The notes beneath the pieces are model-generated. The model was not told the origin of the DNA. It made no database searches and worked only from the letters and a program-made list of their open reading frames with translations. The translations under genes and the position numbers were made by a program. From the NCBI RefSeq assembly GCF_000467125.1, contig NZ_BATJ01000012.1, forward strand, positions 85,927-149,926: a stretch of DNA of 64,000 nt. The letters are read 5' to 3'. Shown here one piece after another: positions 27,008-36,142 of this stretch (position 1 is its first letter; each line of letters begins with the position of its first letter). The stretch comes from Vibrio proteolyticus NBRC 13287. Its GTDB lineage: Bacteria; Pseudomonadota; Gammaproteobacteria; Enterobacterales; Vibrionaceae.

Positions 27008-29332
27008 ATGGTTCGATTTGCCCATTTTGAATTTGATGCACAAACCGGTTATCTGTATGACATGAGCAGCAATGACCAACGCCAGGAAATTAAACTGCGC
27101 CATAAAGTCGCCGAGCTACTGTGTTATCTGATCGAACATCGCGATCGTGTGGTCAGCAAAGACGAGCTTCTCGGCGCACTGTGGCAGCATGGTGAGTTCC
27201 GCGATACGTCTCTGACTCAAAGTATCCGCGATCTGCGCAAAGCACTGGGGGACAAAGCGCAGCAACCGCATTATGTACGTACCTATCCGCAACGCGGCTA
27301 CCAATGGATTATGCCGCTTGCCACCGACGCAGCCGTGACGGTTGACGAGATACCAGCGAGCCAAGACATCATCATACCCAAAACGTCACCCAACTGGCTC
27401 AGGCTCAGCCGTGTCCATTGGGCAACGCTTACGTTATGTCTAGTGGTGACCGCCGTGGCAGCCTGGCAACTGCTGCCATGGGCAGCATCCAAGCCACCAT
27501 CGGCCAGCGAGCATGTGGTTGTCATGCCGTTTCATAACCGCTCTGGCCTGGCAGAACTCAACTGGGTAGAACTGGGGCTGGCAGACATGCTGTCTATGGT
27601 GCTGCGCCAGAATGCGCAGGCAGACATCACCTCCCCCAGCCAGAGTCAGATGTGGCTGTTAAACGCCAACCTGACGCAGCCGACCTCAGAGAGCGACATT
27701 CGTACGTTATTGAATGCACGTCAGGCCGATGTCGCCATCACCGCCGCTGTCCGGTTGTACAATCAACAGCAAGTGCTGGATTTCCGGCTGATCCACGCCG
27801 ATGGACGCATACAGCAAGGCAGCATCAGCTATCCGTCGTTACCGGGGGAAATCTACGCCGTCGGGGAGCAAATCAACCTGCTGCTCAATCCGCAGGCAAT
27901 GCCAAAGAAAAGCAGTGGTAAAACCTTCCTCAAACTCAGTTCTGAAAGCTTTGCCGAGGGGATCAGTGCACTTGAGCAGCAAGGGGCGTATCGGGCTCGG
28001 CGTTATTTCAGTGCAGCGGCGGTGTTGGACCCTAGTGATCTGTGGCCCCAGGCTTATCTGGGTCGCAGCCAAGTGTTGCTTGGAGAGTGGACAAGCGCGG
28101 AGCAAACTCTGGTTACCGTCGCCAAACACCTCACCGACAGTGATCCGGTGCTGGCCGCGTTCGTTGCGGTCTGGCACGCTGAATTGGCCCGGCGGCGCGG
28201 CGACGAAGACCAGCAGCCACGAGTGGCTCAGGCAGTCGCGCTGGCCGAAAAAAGCGAAGACAAAGCCCTCAAGCTGCTCAGTTATCGCCTGGCGGCCAGA
28301 GCTGCCTGGGCCGCGATGCAATGGCGTGATCATCAGCAGTGGCTCACTCGCGCCCGGGCGCTGAGCGATAATCTGGTGGCGCTGGATGACCAGGCCGACA
28401 TGTTGTTCTACCTGGGCAATCAGGCGAATGAAGGGCTGGAACAGAGCCCTTGGTCAGACATCAGACAAAATGGCCTGCAACTGAGAAAGGCCCTGAATTA
28501 CTATCAACAGCTGGATTACCGGCCACGCATAGCGGACACGCAACTGGCGATCGCTCGCAACTACAGCCTGCCGCTCAGTGAGCGGCAGCAGGCGCTGGAT
28601 CAAGCCATCACCGCGTACCGTGAGCTGCATCAGCCTTACGAGTTGACAGAGGCACTGCTGTACGCGGGTTTTTTTCATCTCCAGCAGCATCAGGGCCGCC
28701 GCGCAGAAGCTTTATTCCGTGAAGCTCAGACATACGCTAAAACCTTAGGCAACCCGCACTTTCGTGAGATGGTTCGTTTTTATCTCGCGTTTGCCATGTT
28801 AGATCAGGGGCTGTTCGATGCCGATCAGCTGAAGCTGCAGCAGGCAATCCAACGGATGACGGAATTGCTGCCTCAGTTGGATAATACGCTGCTGGCACTG
28901 TCAACGCACATCTTCCTCGGTTGGGGGTACGCCGCGCAGGGTGACACGGCCAAGGCTGAACAGTATTTGCTTCAGGCCATCGAACTTGGGGACAACGGCA
29001 GCGCACCAACCACTCATCATTACGCGGTCTACTCGTTGATGAAACTCTATCTGGATCAAGGACAATACCAACGGGTGCTGGCGCTGCAACACTACCCGGT
29101 GACGACTCGGCTGCAGGCCCGTTATCTGGCGCGTGCTTACAGCGCGCTGGGAGAGCATCAAAGAGCGGTTGCCACTCTCGCACAATTTGCCCAACAGTTT
29201 CCGCATTACTGGGGAGAAACCGATCAACACCAGTTGGAAAACTACCAGCGCCTCGCCAGCGGTCAGACCACCCCATTGCAAATCGAACCGCAGGCGCATT
29301 CCGTGTATTGTGAAACCGAGTGGCAAAGCTGA
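27008..29332 (+). CDS. ToxR/CadC-like membrane transcriptional regulator with TPR-rich periplasmic domain
   Basis: A 774-aa one-component regulator. Residues 1-105 are an OmpR-type winged helix (LRHKVAELLCYLIEHRDRVVSKDELL ... RTYPQRGYQW). One transmembrane helix at about 138-158 is followed by a large extracytoplasmic part: a CadC-like alpha/beta domain (about 165-290), then a helical TPR-like array to the end. It is divergent from the thiol-redox operon 210 bases away and is its likely regulator, sensing something outside the membrane. The wide TPR domain is larger than CadC's sensor (CadC about 512 aa). Confidence 0.85.
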   Translation: MVRFAHFEFDAQTGYLYDMSSNDQRQEIKLRHKVAELLCYLIEHRDRVVSKDELLGALWQHGEFRDTSLTQSIRDLRKALGDKAQQPHYVRTYPQRGYQWIMPLATDAAVTVDEIPASQDIIIPKTSPNWLRLSRVHWATLTLCLVVTAVAAWQLLPWAASKPPSASEHVVVMPFHNRSGLAELNWVELGLADMLSMVLRQNAQADITSPSQSQMWLLNANLTQPTSESDIRTLLNARQADVAITAAVRLYNQQQVLDFRLIHADGRIQQGSISYPSLPGEIYAVGEQINLLLNPQAMPKKSSGKTFLKLSSESFAEGISALEQQGAYRARRYFSAAAVLDPSDLWPQAYLGRSQVLLGEWTSAEQTLVTVAKHLTDSDPVLAAFVAVWHAELARRRGDEDQQPRVAQAVALAEKSEDKALKLLSYRLAARAAWAAMQWRDHQQWLTRARALSDNLVALDDQADMLFYLGNQANEGLEQSPWSDIRQNGLQLRKALNYYQQLDYRPRIADTQLAIARNYSLPLSERQQALDQAITAYRELHQPYELTEALLYAGFFHLQQHQGRRAEALFREAQTYAKTLGNPHFREMVRFYLAFAMLDQGLFDADQLKLQQAIQRMTELLPQLDNTLLALSTHIFLGWGYAAQGDTAKAEQYLLQAIELGDNGSAPTTHHYAVYSLMKLYLDQGQYQRVLALQHYPVTTRLQARYLARAYSALGEHQRAVATLAQFAQQFPHYWGETDQHQLENYQRLASGQTTPLQIEPQAHSVYCETEWQS

Positions 29333-29341
29333 GCACAAACC

Positions 29342-29370
29342 AAAAGGCCGTTCTGCGTCAGCAAACGGCC
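29342..29370 (-). terminator. Terminator after the Lrp-family gene
   Basis: GGCCGTT/AACGGCC around a 10-11 base loop with TTTT on the minus-strand side. Confidence 0.7.
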
Positions 29371-29395
29371 ATAGATATCACAGGAATCGCACGAA

Positions 29396-29872
29396 TTACA
29401 GAGTAGAAAGTAACTCTGGGTTCACGCCGAATCCGGTTTTGTGTTCTTCGATCACCACTTCACTACGAGTCTGAATCACCCCGGGTAACGTCCCCAATTT
29501 GGACGACATAAAGTTCTGATACGCCTTCATGTCTTTGACCCGCACTTTGATCATGGTATCGAAATCTCCCGACAACGAATAACACTCTTCAATTTCGGGC
29601 ATCATGGATACCGCAGCGGCAAACTTTTCGAAAATCGAAAAACTGGTCTGATCAAGGCGAATATGAATAAAGACCTGTACATCGAGGCCGAGCTTCTCGG
29701 GGTTTAACTCCGCATGATAGCCTTTGATGTAGCCTTCTTTTTCCAGACGTTTGACCCGATCGGAGCAAGGCGATGTCGTAAGGTTGACCTGACGAGCCAG
29801 TTCCACCATCGACAGACGGCCTTTCATATGCAGAGTACGGAGGATTTCGCGGTCAATGCGATCAAGTTCCAT
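29396..29872 (-). CDS. Lrp/AsnC-family transcriptional regulator
   Basis: A 158-aa regulator with helix-turn-helix (LSMVELARQVNLTTSPCSDRVKRLE) and RAM ligand domain (VQVFIHIRLDQ ... ECYSLSGDFD). It resembles Lrp itself in layout (E. coli Lrp 164 aa) but is a paralogue by sequence. Only 560 bases separate it from putP, and put genes of some bacteria are controlled by Lrp-type regulators, so proline is one possible effector. Confidence 0.9.
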   Translation of the reverse strand: MELDRIDREILRTLHMKGRLSMVELARQVNLTTSPCSDRVKRLEKEGYIKGYHAELNPEKLGLDVQVFIHIRLDQTSFSIFEKFAAAVSMMPEIEECYSLSGDFDTMIKVRVKDMKAYQNFMSSKLGTLPGVIQTRSEVVIEEHKTGFGVNPELLSTL

Positions 29873-29951
29873 GGTGGCTTCTCGTTGTTCTGTTAGCTAG
29901 CAAGATAATACTGGATCGGCTGGCAAGAAGGAATGCCGCGCGCAGAAACCA

Positions 29952-29976
29952 AAATGGCCGCATTTCGCGGCCATTT
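29952..29976 (-). terminator. Terminator after the small Cys-rich gene
   Basis: AAATGGCCGC/GCGGCCATTT with a short loop; minus-strand T-run follows. Confidence 0.75.
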
Positions 29977-29996
29977 CAGCTAGTGTGTCAAACTTT

Positions 29997-30215
29997 TTAA
30001 GCAGCGTGAGCGTTCCCCATCGGGGTCGCCTTGCTCATCTCGGAGCGAGTGTTGCAAACCCGGCAGAACGCCTGTTGCTCCATCTTCACGTAATGCTCGC
30101 CCTGAAACAGCATGGCAAACCAGGTAAACACCGACTGCTCTTCGTTCTGACATCGCTTCATTACCATTTTGTGTGGGGTAATCTTACGACAGCAATGGCA
30201 GTACGCTTCCGGCAT
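29997..30215 (-). CDS. Small cysteine-rich (zinc-ribbon-like) protein
   Basis: A 72-aa protein with cysteine pairs in YCHCCRK (near residues 6-9) and FCRVC (near 50-53), arranged like a zinc ribbon. A strong AAAAGGAGAAAC ribosome site precedes the ATG. Unrecognised; not obviously linked to its Lrp and putP neighbours. Confidence 0.72.
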   Translation of the reverse strand: MPEAYCHCCRKITPHKMVMKRCQNEEQSVFTWFAMLFQGEHYVKMEQQAFCRVCNTRSEMSKATPMGNAHAA

Positions 30216-30385
30216 GATGTTTCTCCTTTTAACAAGTCCGAGGTGTCAGTTTTGTGGACACATTCTGCGCTTAATGGTTCCGGTTGCTCAAACTTTAGTA
30301 TTAAATTCGTGACACTGTGCAAAAAAACGCGTCAGGGTATTGTCAAGAGCAAAGATATTACCCCGGTAACAGTTTGATCGAGATC

Positions 30386-30411
30386 AAAAACGCCCCGGCA
30401 AGCCGGGGCGC
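30386..30411 (-). terminator. Terminator after putP
   Basis: CGCCCCGGC/GCCGGGGCG stem with a 2-base spacer and TTTTT on the minus strand, 21 bases past the putP stop. Confidence 0.88.
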
Positions 30412-30431
30412 TGAAACGCAGAGGTGGAGAC

Positions 30432-31922
30432 TTAGTCTAGCTCTGCCAAGTGCTTTTCAAAGCTTGCATGCTGAGAAATGACCACTTTGTCAGGCGCACC
30501 CGTTGCCAGGCTGACACCAACGATCGCCAGCGTCGAGAAGATGATGCCCGGTACGATTTCGTACACATCGAACCAACCACCGGTCAGCTGTTTCCAGACC
30601 ACGATGGTAACACCACCAATGATGATGCCCGCCAGTGCGCCGTTACGGTTCATGCGAGACCAGTAAAGGCTCAGTACGATAGCCGGACCAAATGCCGCAC
30701 CAAAACCAGCCCAGGCGTAAGACACCAGACCCAGCACTGAGCTGTCCGGCGTCATCGCCAGCACCAACGCAACGATAGAAATCGCGATTACAGCAATACG
30801 GCCTACCATTACGATCTCTTCTGAGCTCGCGTCTTTCTTGAACACTTGCTTGTAGAAGTCTTCCGCCAGTGCAGAAGAAGACACCAACAACTGTGAATCC
30901 GCCGTACTCATGATGGCCGCCAGAATCGCCGCCAGCAAGATACCCGCCACGACAGGGTGGAACATCGCGTTCACCAGCAGCATGAAGATTTTTTCACCAT
31001 CGTCCAGGGACAGATCACCTGTGCTGTTGACGTAAATCAGACCAACCAGACCAACCAGCATCGCGCCAATCATAGACAAGGCGGTCCAGATCACGGCAAT
31101 GCGACGAGCAGTGGTCAGGTCTTTGTTTGAACGTGTCGCTTTAAAACGAGCCAGAATGTGAGGCTGACCAAAGTAACCCAGACCCCATGCAACCAGCGAG
31201 ATGATCGCGACGGCAGTCAAAGGCTCACCTTTGGAATCTTGCCACAGTGTCAGCAGGTTCGGGTTGATGTTCGCCAGATCCGTCGACAGGTGACCAAATC
31301 CGTTTTCCATTGCCGCAATCGGTACGATCAGCAGTGCAGCCGCCATCAACAAACCTTGCACCAGGTCAGTCCAGGACACCGCCAGGAAACCACCAAACAG
31401 CGTGTAAGATACCACACACACTGTGCCGACGATCACCGCCGTGGTGTAGTCGAGACCGAAGACGGTTTCAAACAGCTTACCGCCTGCAACCAGACCAGAA
31501 CTGGTGTAGAAAAGGAAGAACAGCAGAATGAAGAATGCAGAAATGGTCTGAATCAGTTTTGAGTTGTCATTAAAACGACGAGACAGATATTCAGGCAAGG
31601 TCAGCGAGTCAGTAGTGATACTGTAGGTACGCAGACGTTTAGCGCTGATCAGCCAGTTCAGCCAAGTACCCACCAGCAGGCCACCAGCCAGCCAGAATGC
31701 CTCAATACCCGCCGCATACGCGTAGCCAGGCAGACCCAGCAACAACCAGCCACTCATGTCGGATGCACCGGCAGACAACGCTGCTGGCCAAGGTCCCAGG
31801 GAACGACCGCCCAGGAAATAATCTGACGAGTTTTTCGTTCGTTGGTATGCGATCACACCGATAGCGAGCATCAGTATCAGATACACGATAAAGGTGGTTG
31901 TAATAGCGAAGCTATTTTCCAT
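30432..31922 (-). CDS. putP: Sodium/proline symporter
   Basis: 496 aa from ATG 31922 (MENSFA), two codons inside an upstream TTG, with GAGGATTTTGTAC ahead. Thirteen transmembrane helices of the SSS family; SGASDMSGWLLLGLPGYAY (near residue 50) holds sodium and proline contacts. It imports proline for the catabolic enzyme encoded upstream. Last gene of the putA - CTD protein - putP run on the minus strand. Confidence 0.95.
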   Translation of the reverse strand: MENSFAITTTFIVYLILMLAIGVIAYQRTKNSSDYFLGGRSLGPWPAALSAGASDMSGWLLLGLPGYAYAAGIEAFWLAGGLLVGTWLNWLISAKRLRTYSITTDSLTLPEYLSRRFNDNSKLIQTISAFFILLFFLFYTSSGLVAGGKLFETVFGLDYTTAVIVGTVCVVSYTLFGGFLAVSWTDLVQGLLMAAALLIVPIAAMENGFGHLSTDLANINPNLLTLWQDSKGEPLTAVAIISLVAWGLGYFGQPHILARFKATRSNKDLTTARRIAVIWTALSMIGAMLVGLVGLIYVNSTGDLSLDDGEKIFMLLVNAMFHPVVAGILLAAILAAIMSTADSQLLVSSSALAEDFYKQVFKKDASSEEIVMVGRIAVIAISIVALVLAMTPDSSVLGLVSYAWAGFGAAFGPAIVLSLYWSRMNRNGALAGIIIGGVTIVVWKQLTGGWFDVYEIVPGIIFSTLAIVGVSLATGAPDKVVISQHASFEKHLAELD

Positions 31923-31991
31923 GTACAAAATCCTCTTAAAAAGATCGCCTTCAATATGGCCCCCTCTTGCGAAGGAGCCGACTCAGAAGGG

Positions 31992-32690
31992 CTAGTGGGT
32001 TTCGTTCCCTAGCTCAAGCAAGGTCGCGTTACCACCCACTGCTGTTATATTTATAGTTCGGGTGCGTTCGGTGATAAACCGAAGCGAGAGATGTGGATCG
32101 TGCGCCACAGGTGTTGCGTCCAGATCCGTTTCCGAAACCAGGCCAATAATTGCGCCTTCACGTTTCGCTAGTTGACGGTTAAGCGTACGCTCGACCGAGG
32201 TGGTTCCTACATACCCAACACTTCTTACGTCTGATTCCAGCAGCTGTTGATAAGCGTCGTAAGAGACAAACTGAATCAGGTTGGCAGGAATGGAAGACTG
32301 CTCAAAAGCAGCCTGCAAAGCCTGAGTTAACGGCAGATCATCACTGCATACCACGATGCCGTTTCCGGCAATCAGTGCAGCAGTCAGCTGTGCAACAAAG
32401 GCGTGTTGTGCTTTTTCACTCTGATCATTCTGGATGAGCAGAGCCACACCGCGGCCTGCGGTGTAGAGCTCGTTGGTTTCTCCCGTCGGCCCAACCAATT
32501 GATGCGGTTGAGCAAGCAGTGCCGAAGCCTGCTGAAGATGGTATGAGATCACGCCGGCAAGGCCTGGCATTCTCTCTTGCAGCGTATTTTTAAACGCCAG
32601 CAAACATTCACTTTTTGAATCGAAATCCGTCAGATTCCAGTTTTCCCATGCCGAGTAAGCATCAGAAAAGCGTGCAACTTGATGTACCAT
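31992..32690 (-). CDS. Stand-alone PutA C-terminal (ALDH-superfamily-fold) domain protein
   Basis: A 232-aa protein, often annotated as a P5C dehydrogenase, but it lacks the catalytic Cys and Glu regions. It instead resembles the extra C-terminal domain of long PutA proteins: GPTGETNELYTAGRGV (near residues 67-82) and the closing INITAVGGNATLLEL, like the TxxAAGGNASL end of PutA. It starts 22 bases after putA and precedes putP, so it is likely co-expressed and may associate with PutA to seal its substrate channel. Confidence 0.75.
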   Translation of the reverse strand: MVHQVARFSDAYSAWENWNLTDFDSKSECLLAFKNTLQERMPGLAGVISYHLQQASALLAQPHQLVGPTGETNELYTAGRGVALLIQNDQSEKAQHAFVAQLTAALIAGNGIVVCSDDLPLTQALQAAFEQSSIPANLIQFVSYDAYQQLLESDVRSVGYVGTTSVERTLNRQLAKREGAIIGLVSETDLDATPVAHDPHLSLRFITERTRTINITAVGGNATLLELGNETH

Positions 32691-32712
32691 GTAGATTCTC
32701 CTTACTTACCGG

Positions 32713-35700
32713 TTAAGCGAACTGGGTCTGAGTGAAGCGGAACAGGTAGTGTGGGCCACCGGCTTTTGGTCCGGTCCCGGACAAGCCTTGTCCACCAAAC
32801 GGCTGAACGCCGACCACCGCCCCAACCTGGTCACGGTTGATGTAGCAGTTCCCGACCCGGGCGTGTTTCTCAATCCAGCGGTAAGTCGTTTCATTGCGGC
32901 TGTGGATACCCATGGTCAAACCGTAGCCTGTGTTGTTGATTTCAGCCACTACGTTAGCCAGTTCGCTCGCCTTAAAGCGCACGATATGCAGAATCGGACC
33001 AAACTGCTCTTCTTTCAGGCAGGCAATCGAATCAATTTCAAACGCACTTGGCGCGACAAAATCGCCATGCTGACACGTTTCATCCAGTTCAACCTGAGCT
33101 ACTTTATGCTGAGTCTGACTCATCAGTTCCAAGTGCGCCGTCAGCTTGGTTTTGGCCGTTTGATCAATCACCGGTCCGACGTCCGTACTGTGCAGATAAG
33201 GCGTGCCGACTTTGAGTTCACCCATCGCGCCCTGAATCAGTGCTACGATGCGATCCGCCACATCTTCCTGAACATACAGGACCCGCAGAGCCGAACAACG
33301 CTGGCCAGCCGATGCAAACGCCGAACGAATCACATCACGAACCACCTGTTCAGGCAGTGCGGTACTGTCCACGATCATGGCATTCTGACCACCGGTTTCC
33401 GCAATAAACGGCACCGGCGCGGCATCACGCTCTGCCAGAGACTGGTTGATGCGCTGTGCCGTCGCCGTCGAACCGGTAAACGCCACGCCCGCGATCGCCG
33501 CATGCGACGTTAATGCACTGCCGATTTCTGCGCCGCGGCCCGGCAGCAGTTGAATCGTCCCGGCCGGGAATCCAGCTTGCTGCATCAGCTCAACGGCACG
33601 TGCGGCAATCAGGCTGGTTTGTTCCGCCGGTTTGGCAACCACAGTGTTGCCCGCTACCAATGCAGCGGTGATCTGACCGAGGAAAATCGCCAGCGGGAAG
33701 TTCCACGGGCTGATACAAACGAACACACCGCGTCCCTGACGGGAAACGTTGCGCACCTGACCATCAAAGCTGGTCACGGCCAACTCACCCAATGCATCGA
33801 CCTGCTTGGCGTAGTAGCGACAGAAATCGACGGCTTCACGCACTTCATCAATGCTGTCATGGATAGTTTTACCCGCTTCCTGGTGACAGATGGCAACCAG
33901 CTCAGCCAGATTGTCTTCCAGCAAGTCGGCCAGTTTCTCCAGGGCAGCGCTGCGTGTGGCTGTCGCTGTCTGGTTCCAGCTGGCAAAAGCGTGCTGAGCC
34001 CCTTCAATGGCAGCGGAAACATGATCAAGGTTCGCGTAAGCCACCTGACCCACTTCGATACGACGATCATAAGGCGCTTTGACGATTTCCATCGCCTGTT
34101 CAGCCTTGATCATGCTTTCGAACAAAGCTTCACCGTTGATCACTGGTCCTGCAGTCCAACGCTTGGTCAGCCAGGCTTGCACCTGCGCTTCAAACGGCGC
34201 ATTTTCACTTTCAATATCAACGTTCACGCCATACGAGTTACGACGCTCCGGGAACACCTGCGGTGGCAACGGAATCTTGTTGTTGTTGAGTGTATCGAAG
34301 GCCAGCAACATATCGACAGGATGTTGAGTCAGGGTTTCAACCGGACAGCGCGCATCCACCAAACGGTGCACGAACGAGCTGTTGGCGCCATTCTCAAGCA
34401 GACGACGTACCAGATACGGCAGCAAATCTTTGTGGCTGCCGACCGGCGCGTAAATGCGCACCGATTGCTTATACGCGGCCATAGCGTGGTGATAGAGCGA
34501 ATCTCCCATCCCATGCAGGCGCTGGAATTCAAAATCTTTGTGCGAAGCCATCACGGCAATCGAAGTCACGGTCTGAGCATTGTGGCTGGCAAACTGCGGG
34601 TAGATGTTGCCACGCACGTTGTCGCTCAGCAGAAAGCGCGCACAAGCCAGGTACGCGACGTCGGTGGCTTCTTTGCGCGTATACACCGGGTAGTTGCTGT
34701 AGCCAGCCTGTTGAGACCATTTGATTTCGCTGTCCCAGTAAGCGCCTTTCACCAGACGAAGCGGGATCAGATCTCCCTGCTCTTTCGCCAACGCGTTCAG
34801 CCATACCAGCACCGGCAATGCACGTTTGGAGTATGCCTGAATCACCAGACCGAACTTGCCCCAGCCTTTAACCTGCTCGCTGCGGTAGACTTTTTCAAAC
34901 AGCTTGAGCGACAGCTCCAGACGATCGGCTTCTTCTGCGTCAATGGTGATGGCCACATCCAGCTCCATCGCCCGGCTCAGCAGTTGCATCAAGGTGTCGT
35001 ACAGTTCCGTCATTACACGAGCTTCGTTAGCCACTTCATAACGTGGGTGCAGCGCAGACAGTTTGATCGAAACCGATGGCGCCGGGCTGGTGTCGAGACC
35101 GTATTTATCACGTCCTACCGCTTCAATCGCCATCAGGTAATCTTTGAAATATTTGTTGGCGTCCGCGGTGGTCAGGGCCGCTTCACCCAGCATGTCATAC
35201 GAGTAGGTGTAACCTTTGTCACGCATCGTACGACCGTTTTTCTGTGCTTCTGCAATCGTGCGTCCCAGCACAAACTGATGCCCCATGATCTTCATGGCCT
35301 GATACATGGCTTTGCGGATCACCGGTTCAGACAACTTGTTGACCAGGCGGTTGACCGCTTGCCCCGGGCTCTTGGCGTCATCTTCTGACACACCGACCAC
35401 TTTACCGGTCAGCATCAGGCCCCAAGTTGAGGCATTCACAAACACGGAATCGGAATTCTTCAGGTGAGATTTCCAGTCCGCTACGCTCAATTTGTCACGG
35501 ATCAGAGCATCCGCCGTCGTCGCGTCAGGAATGCGCATCAGCGCTTCTGCCAGACACATCAACAGGATACCTTCCTGAGTATCCAAGCTGTATTCCAGCA
35601 GCAGGGCATCGATCATCTGAATCGATTTTTTGTCCGCGCGAATGGCGTTGATCAGTTGCGTCGTTTTCTGGCTGACTTGTTGTTTTTCCGATTCACTCGG

Positions 35701-35832
35701 GGTTGCCAGCGGCAGCAACTCTTTCAGCCATTGAGATTCGTCCACCATGTAGAGTGGCGAGATCAGTGACCACAGCTGTTCAAGCGGTTGCTCAACAAAC
35801 TCAGTCTTTAACACATCAGTAGCAGTAAACAT
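32713..35832 (-). CDS. putA: Bifunctional proline dehydrogenase / P5C dehydrogenase
   Basis: A 1039-aa enzyme oxidising proline to glutamate in two steps. The N-terminal half is the FAD proline dehydrogenase barrel (VSIKLSALHPRY, and YARRL-like LPYLVRRLLENGANSSFVH). The C-terminal half is the aldehyde dehydrogenase with NAD site FTGSTATAQR, catalytic Glu in AETGGQNAMIVD and catalytic Cys in GQRCSALR. No N-terminal ribbon-helix-helix is present, so it is not a self-repressor. Shorter than trifunctional PutA (about 1320 aa); the missing C-terminal domain is encoded by the next gene. Confidence 0.95.
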   Translation of the reverse strand: MFTATDVLKTEFVEQPLEQLWSLISPLYMVDESQWLKELLPLATPSESEKQQVSQKTTQLINAIRADKKSIQMIDALLLEYSLDTQEGILLMCLAEALMRIPDATTADALIRDKLSVADWKSHLKNSDSVFVNASTWGLMLTGKVVGVSEDDAKSPGQAVNRLVNKLSEPVIRKAMYQAMKIMGHQFVLGRTIAEAQKNGRTMRDKGYTYSYDMLGEAALTTADANKYFKDYLMAIEAVGRDKYGLDTSPAPSVSIKLSALHPRYEVANEARVMTELYDTLMQLLSRAMELDVAITIDAEEADRLELSLKLFEKVYRSEQVKGWGKFGLVIQAYSKRALPVLVWLNALAKEQGDLIPLRLVKGAYWDSEIKWSQQAGYSNYPVYTRKEATDVAYLACARFLLSDNVRGNIYPQFASHNAQTVTSIAVMASHKDFEFQRLHGMGDSLYHHAMAAYKQSVRIYAPVGSHKDLLPYLVRRLLENGANSSFVHRLVDARCPVETLTQHPVDMLLAFDTLNNNKIPLPPQVFPERRNSYGVNVDIESENAPFEAQVQAWLTKRWTAGPVINGEALFESMIKAEQAMEIVKAPYDRRIEVGQVAYANLDHVSAAIEGAQHAFASWNQTATATRSAALEKLADLLEDNLAELVAICHQEAGKTIHDSIDEVREAVDFCRYYAKQVDALGELAVTSFDGQVRNVSRQGRGVFVCISPWNFPLAIFLGQITAALVAGNTVVAKPAEQTSLIAARAVELMQQAGFPAGTIQLLPGRGAEIGSALTSHAAIAGVAFTGSTATAQRINQSLAERDAAPVPFIAETGGQNAMIVDSTALPEQVVRDVIRSAFASAGQRCSALRVLYVQEDVADRIVALIQGAMGELKVGTPYLHSTDVGPVIDQTAKTKLTAHLELMSQTQHKVAQVELDETCQHGDFVAPSAFEIDSIACLKEEQFGPILHIVRFKASELANVVAEINNTGYGLTMGIHSRNETTYRWIEKHARVGNCYINRDQVGAVVGVQPFGGQGLSGTGPKAGGPHYLFRFTQTQFA

Positions 35833-36142
35833 GCGTTTTCCTCACTCTCACCCCGACGTTATCGCGGGATGTTCCTATCATGGCAGGCAGTGTATTTTGA
35901 GTCCGCGAAGAATACTTGTCAAAAACTCCGAGCTTTTTGCTAAAAACTACGATTATTAACAAAGCAAAAACAAAATCACACGAATTTAAGCAATATATTA
36001 TTTGGTAAAATTTAGCCTACGTAACACATAAGGGGCAAAAAGATACATTTAATTAAATAAAAACTGGAGGAAGAACAAACACCTGACGGTTGTCAATAAC
36101 GTCAGGCGGGAGCGATGGAGATGAATATCGAGCCACAATGGC
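35833..36142. promoter_or_regulatory. putA control region
   Basis: 310 bases without a gene, AT-rich at 35930-36065. It holds the putA promoter on the minus strand and the terminator of the AraC gene. I see no strong CRP palindrome. Confidence 0.5.
36082..36106 (-). terminator. Terminator after the AraC-family gene
   Basis: CCTGACG/CGTCAGG around an 11-base loop, followed on the minus strand by TGTTTGTTCTT. It keeps the regulator's transcript out of putA. Confidence 0.6.

Noticed and set aside
33550..35388. 612-codon open frame opposite putA
   Set aside because: Shadow of putA codon bias: rich in Arg/His/Gln, no start signal, no domains.
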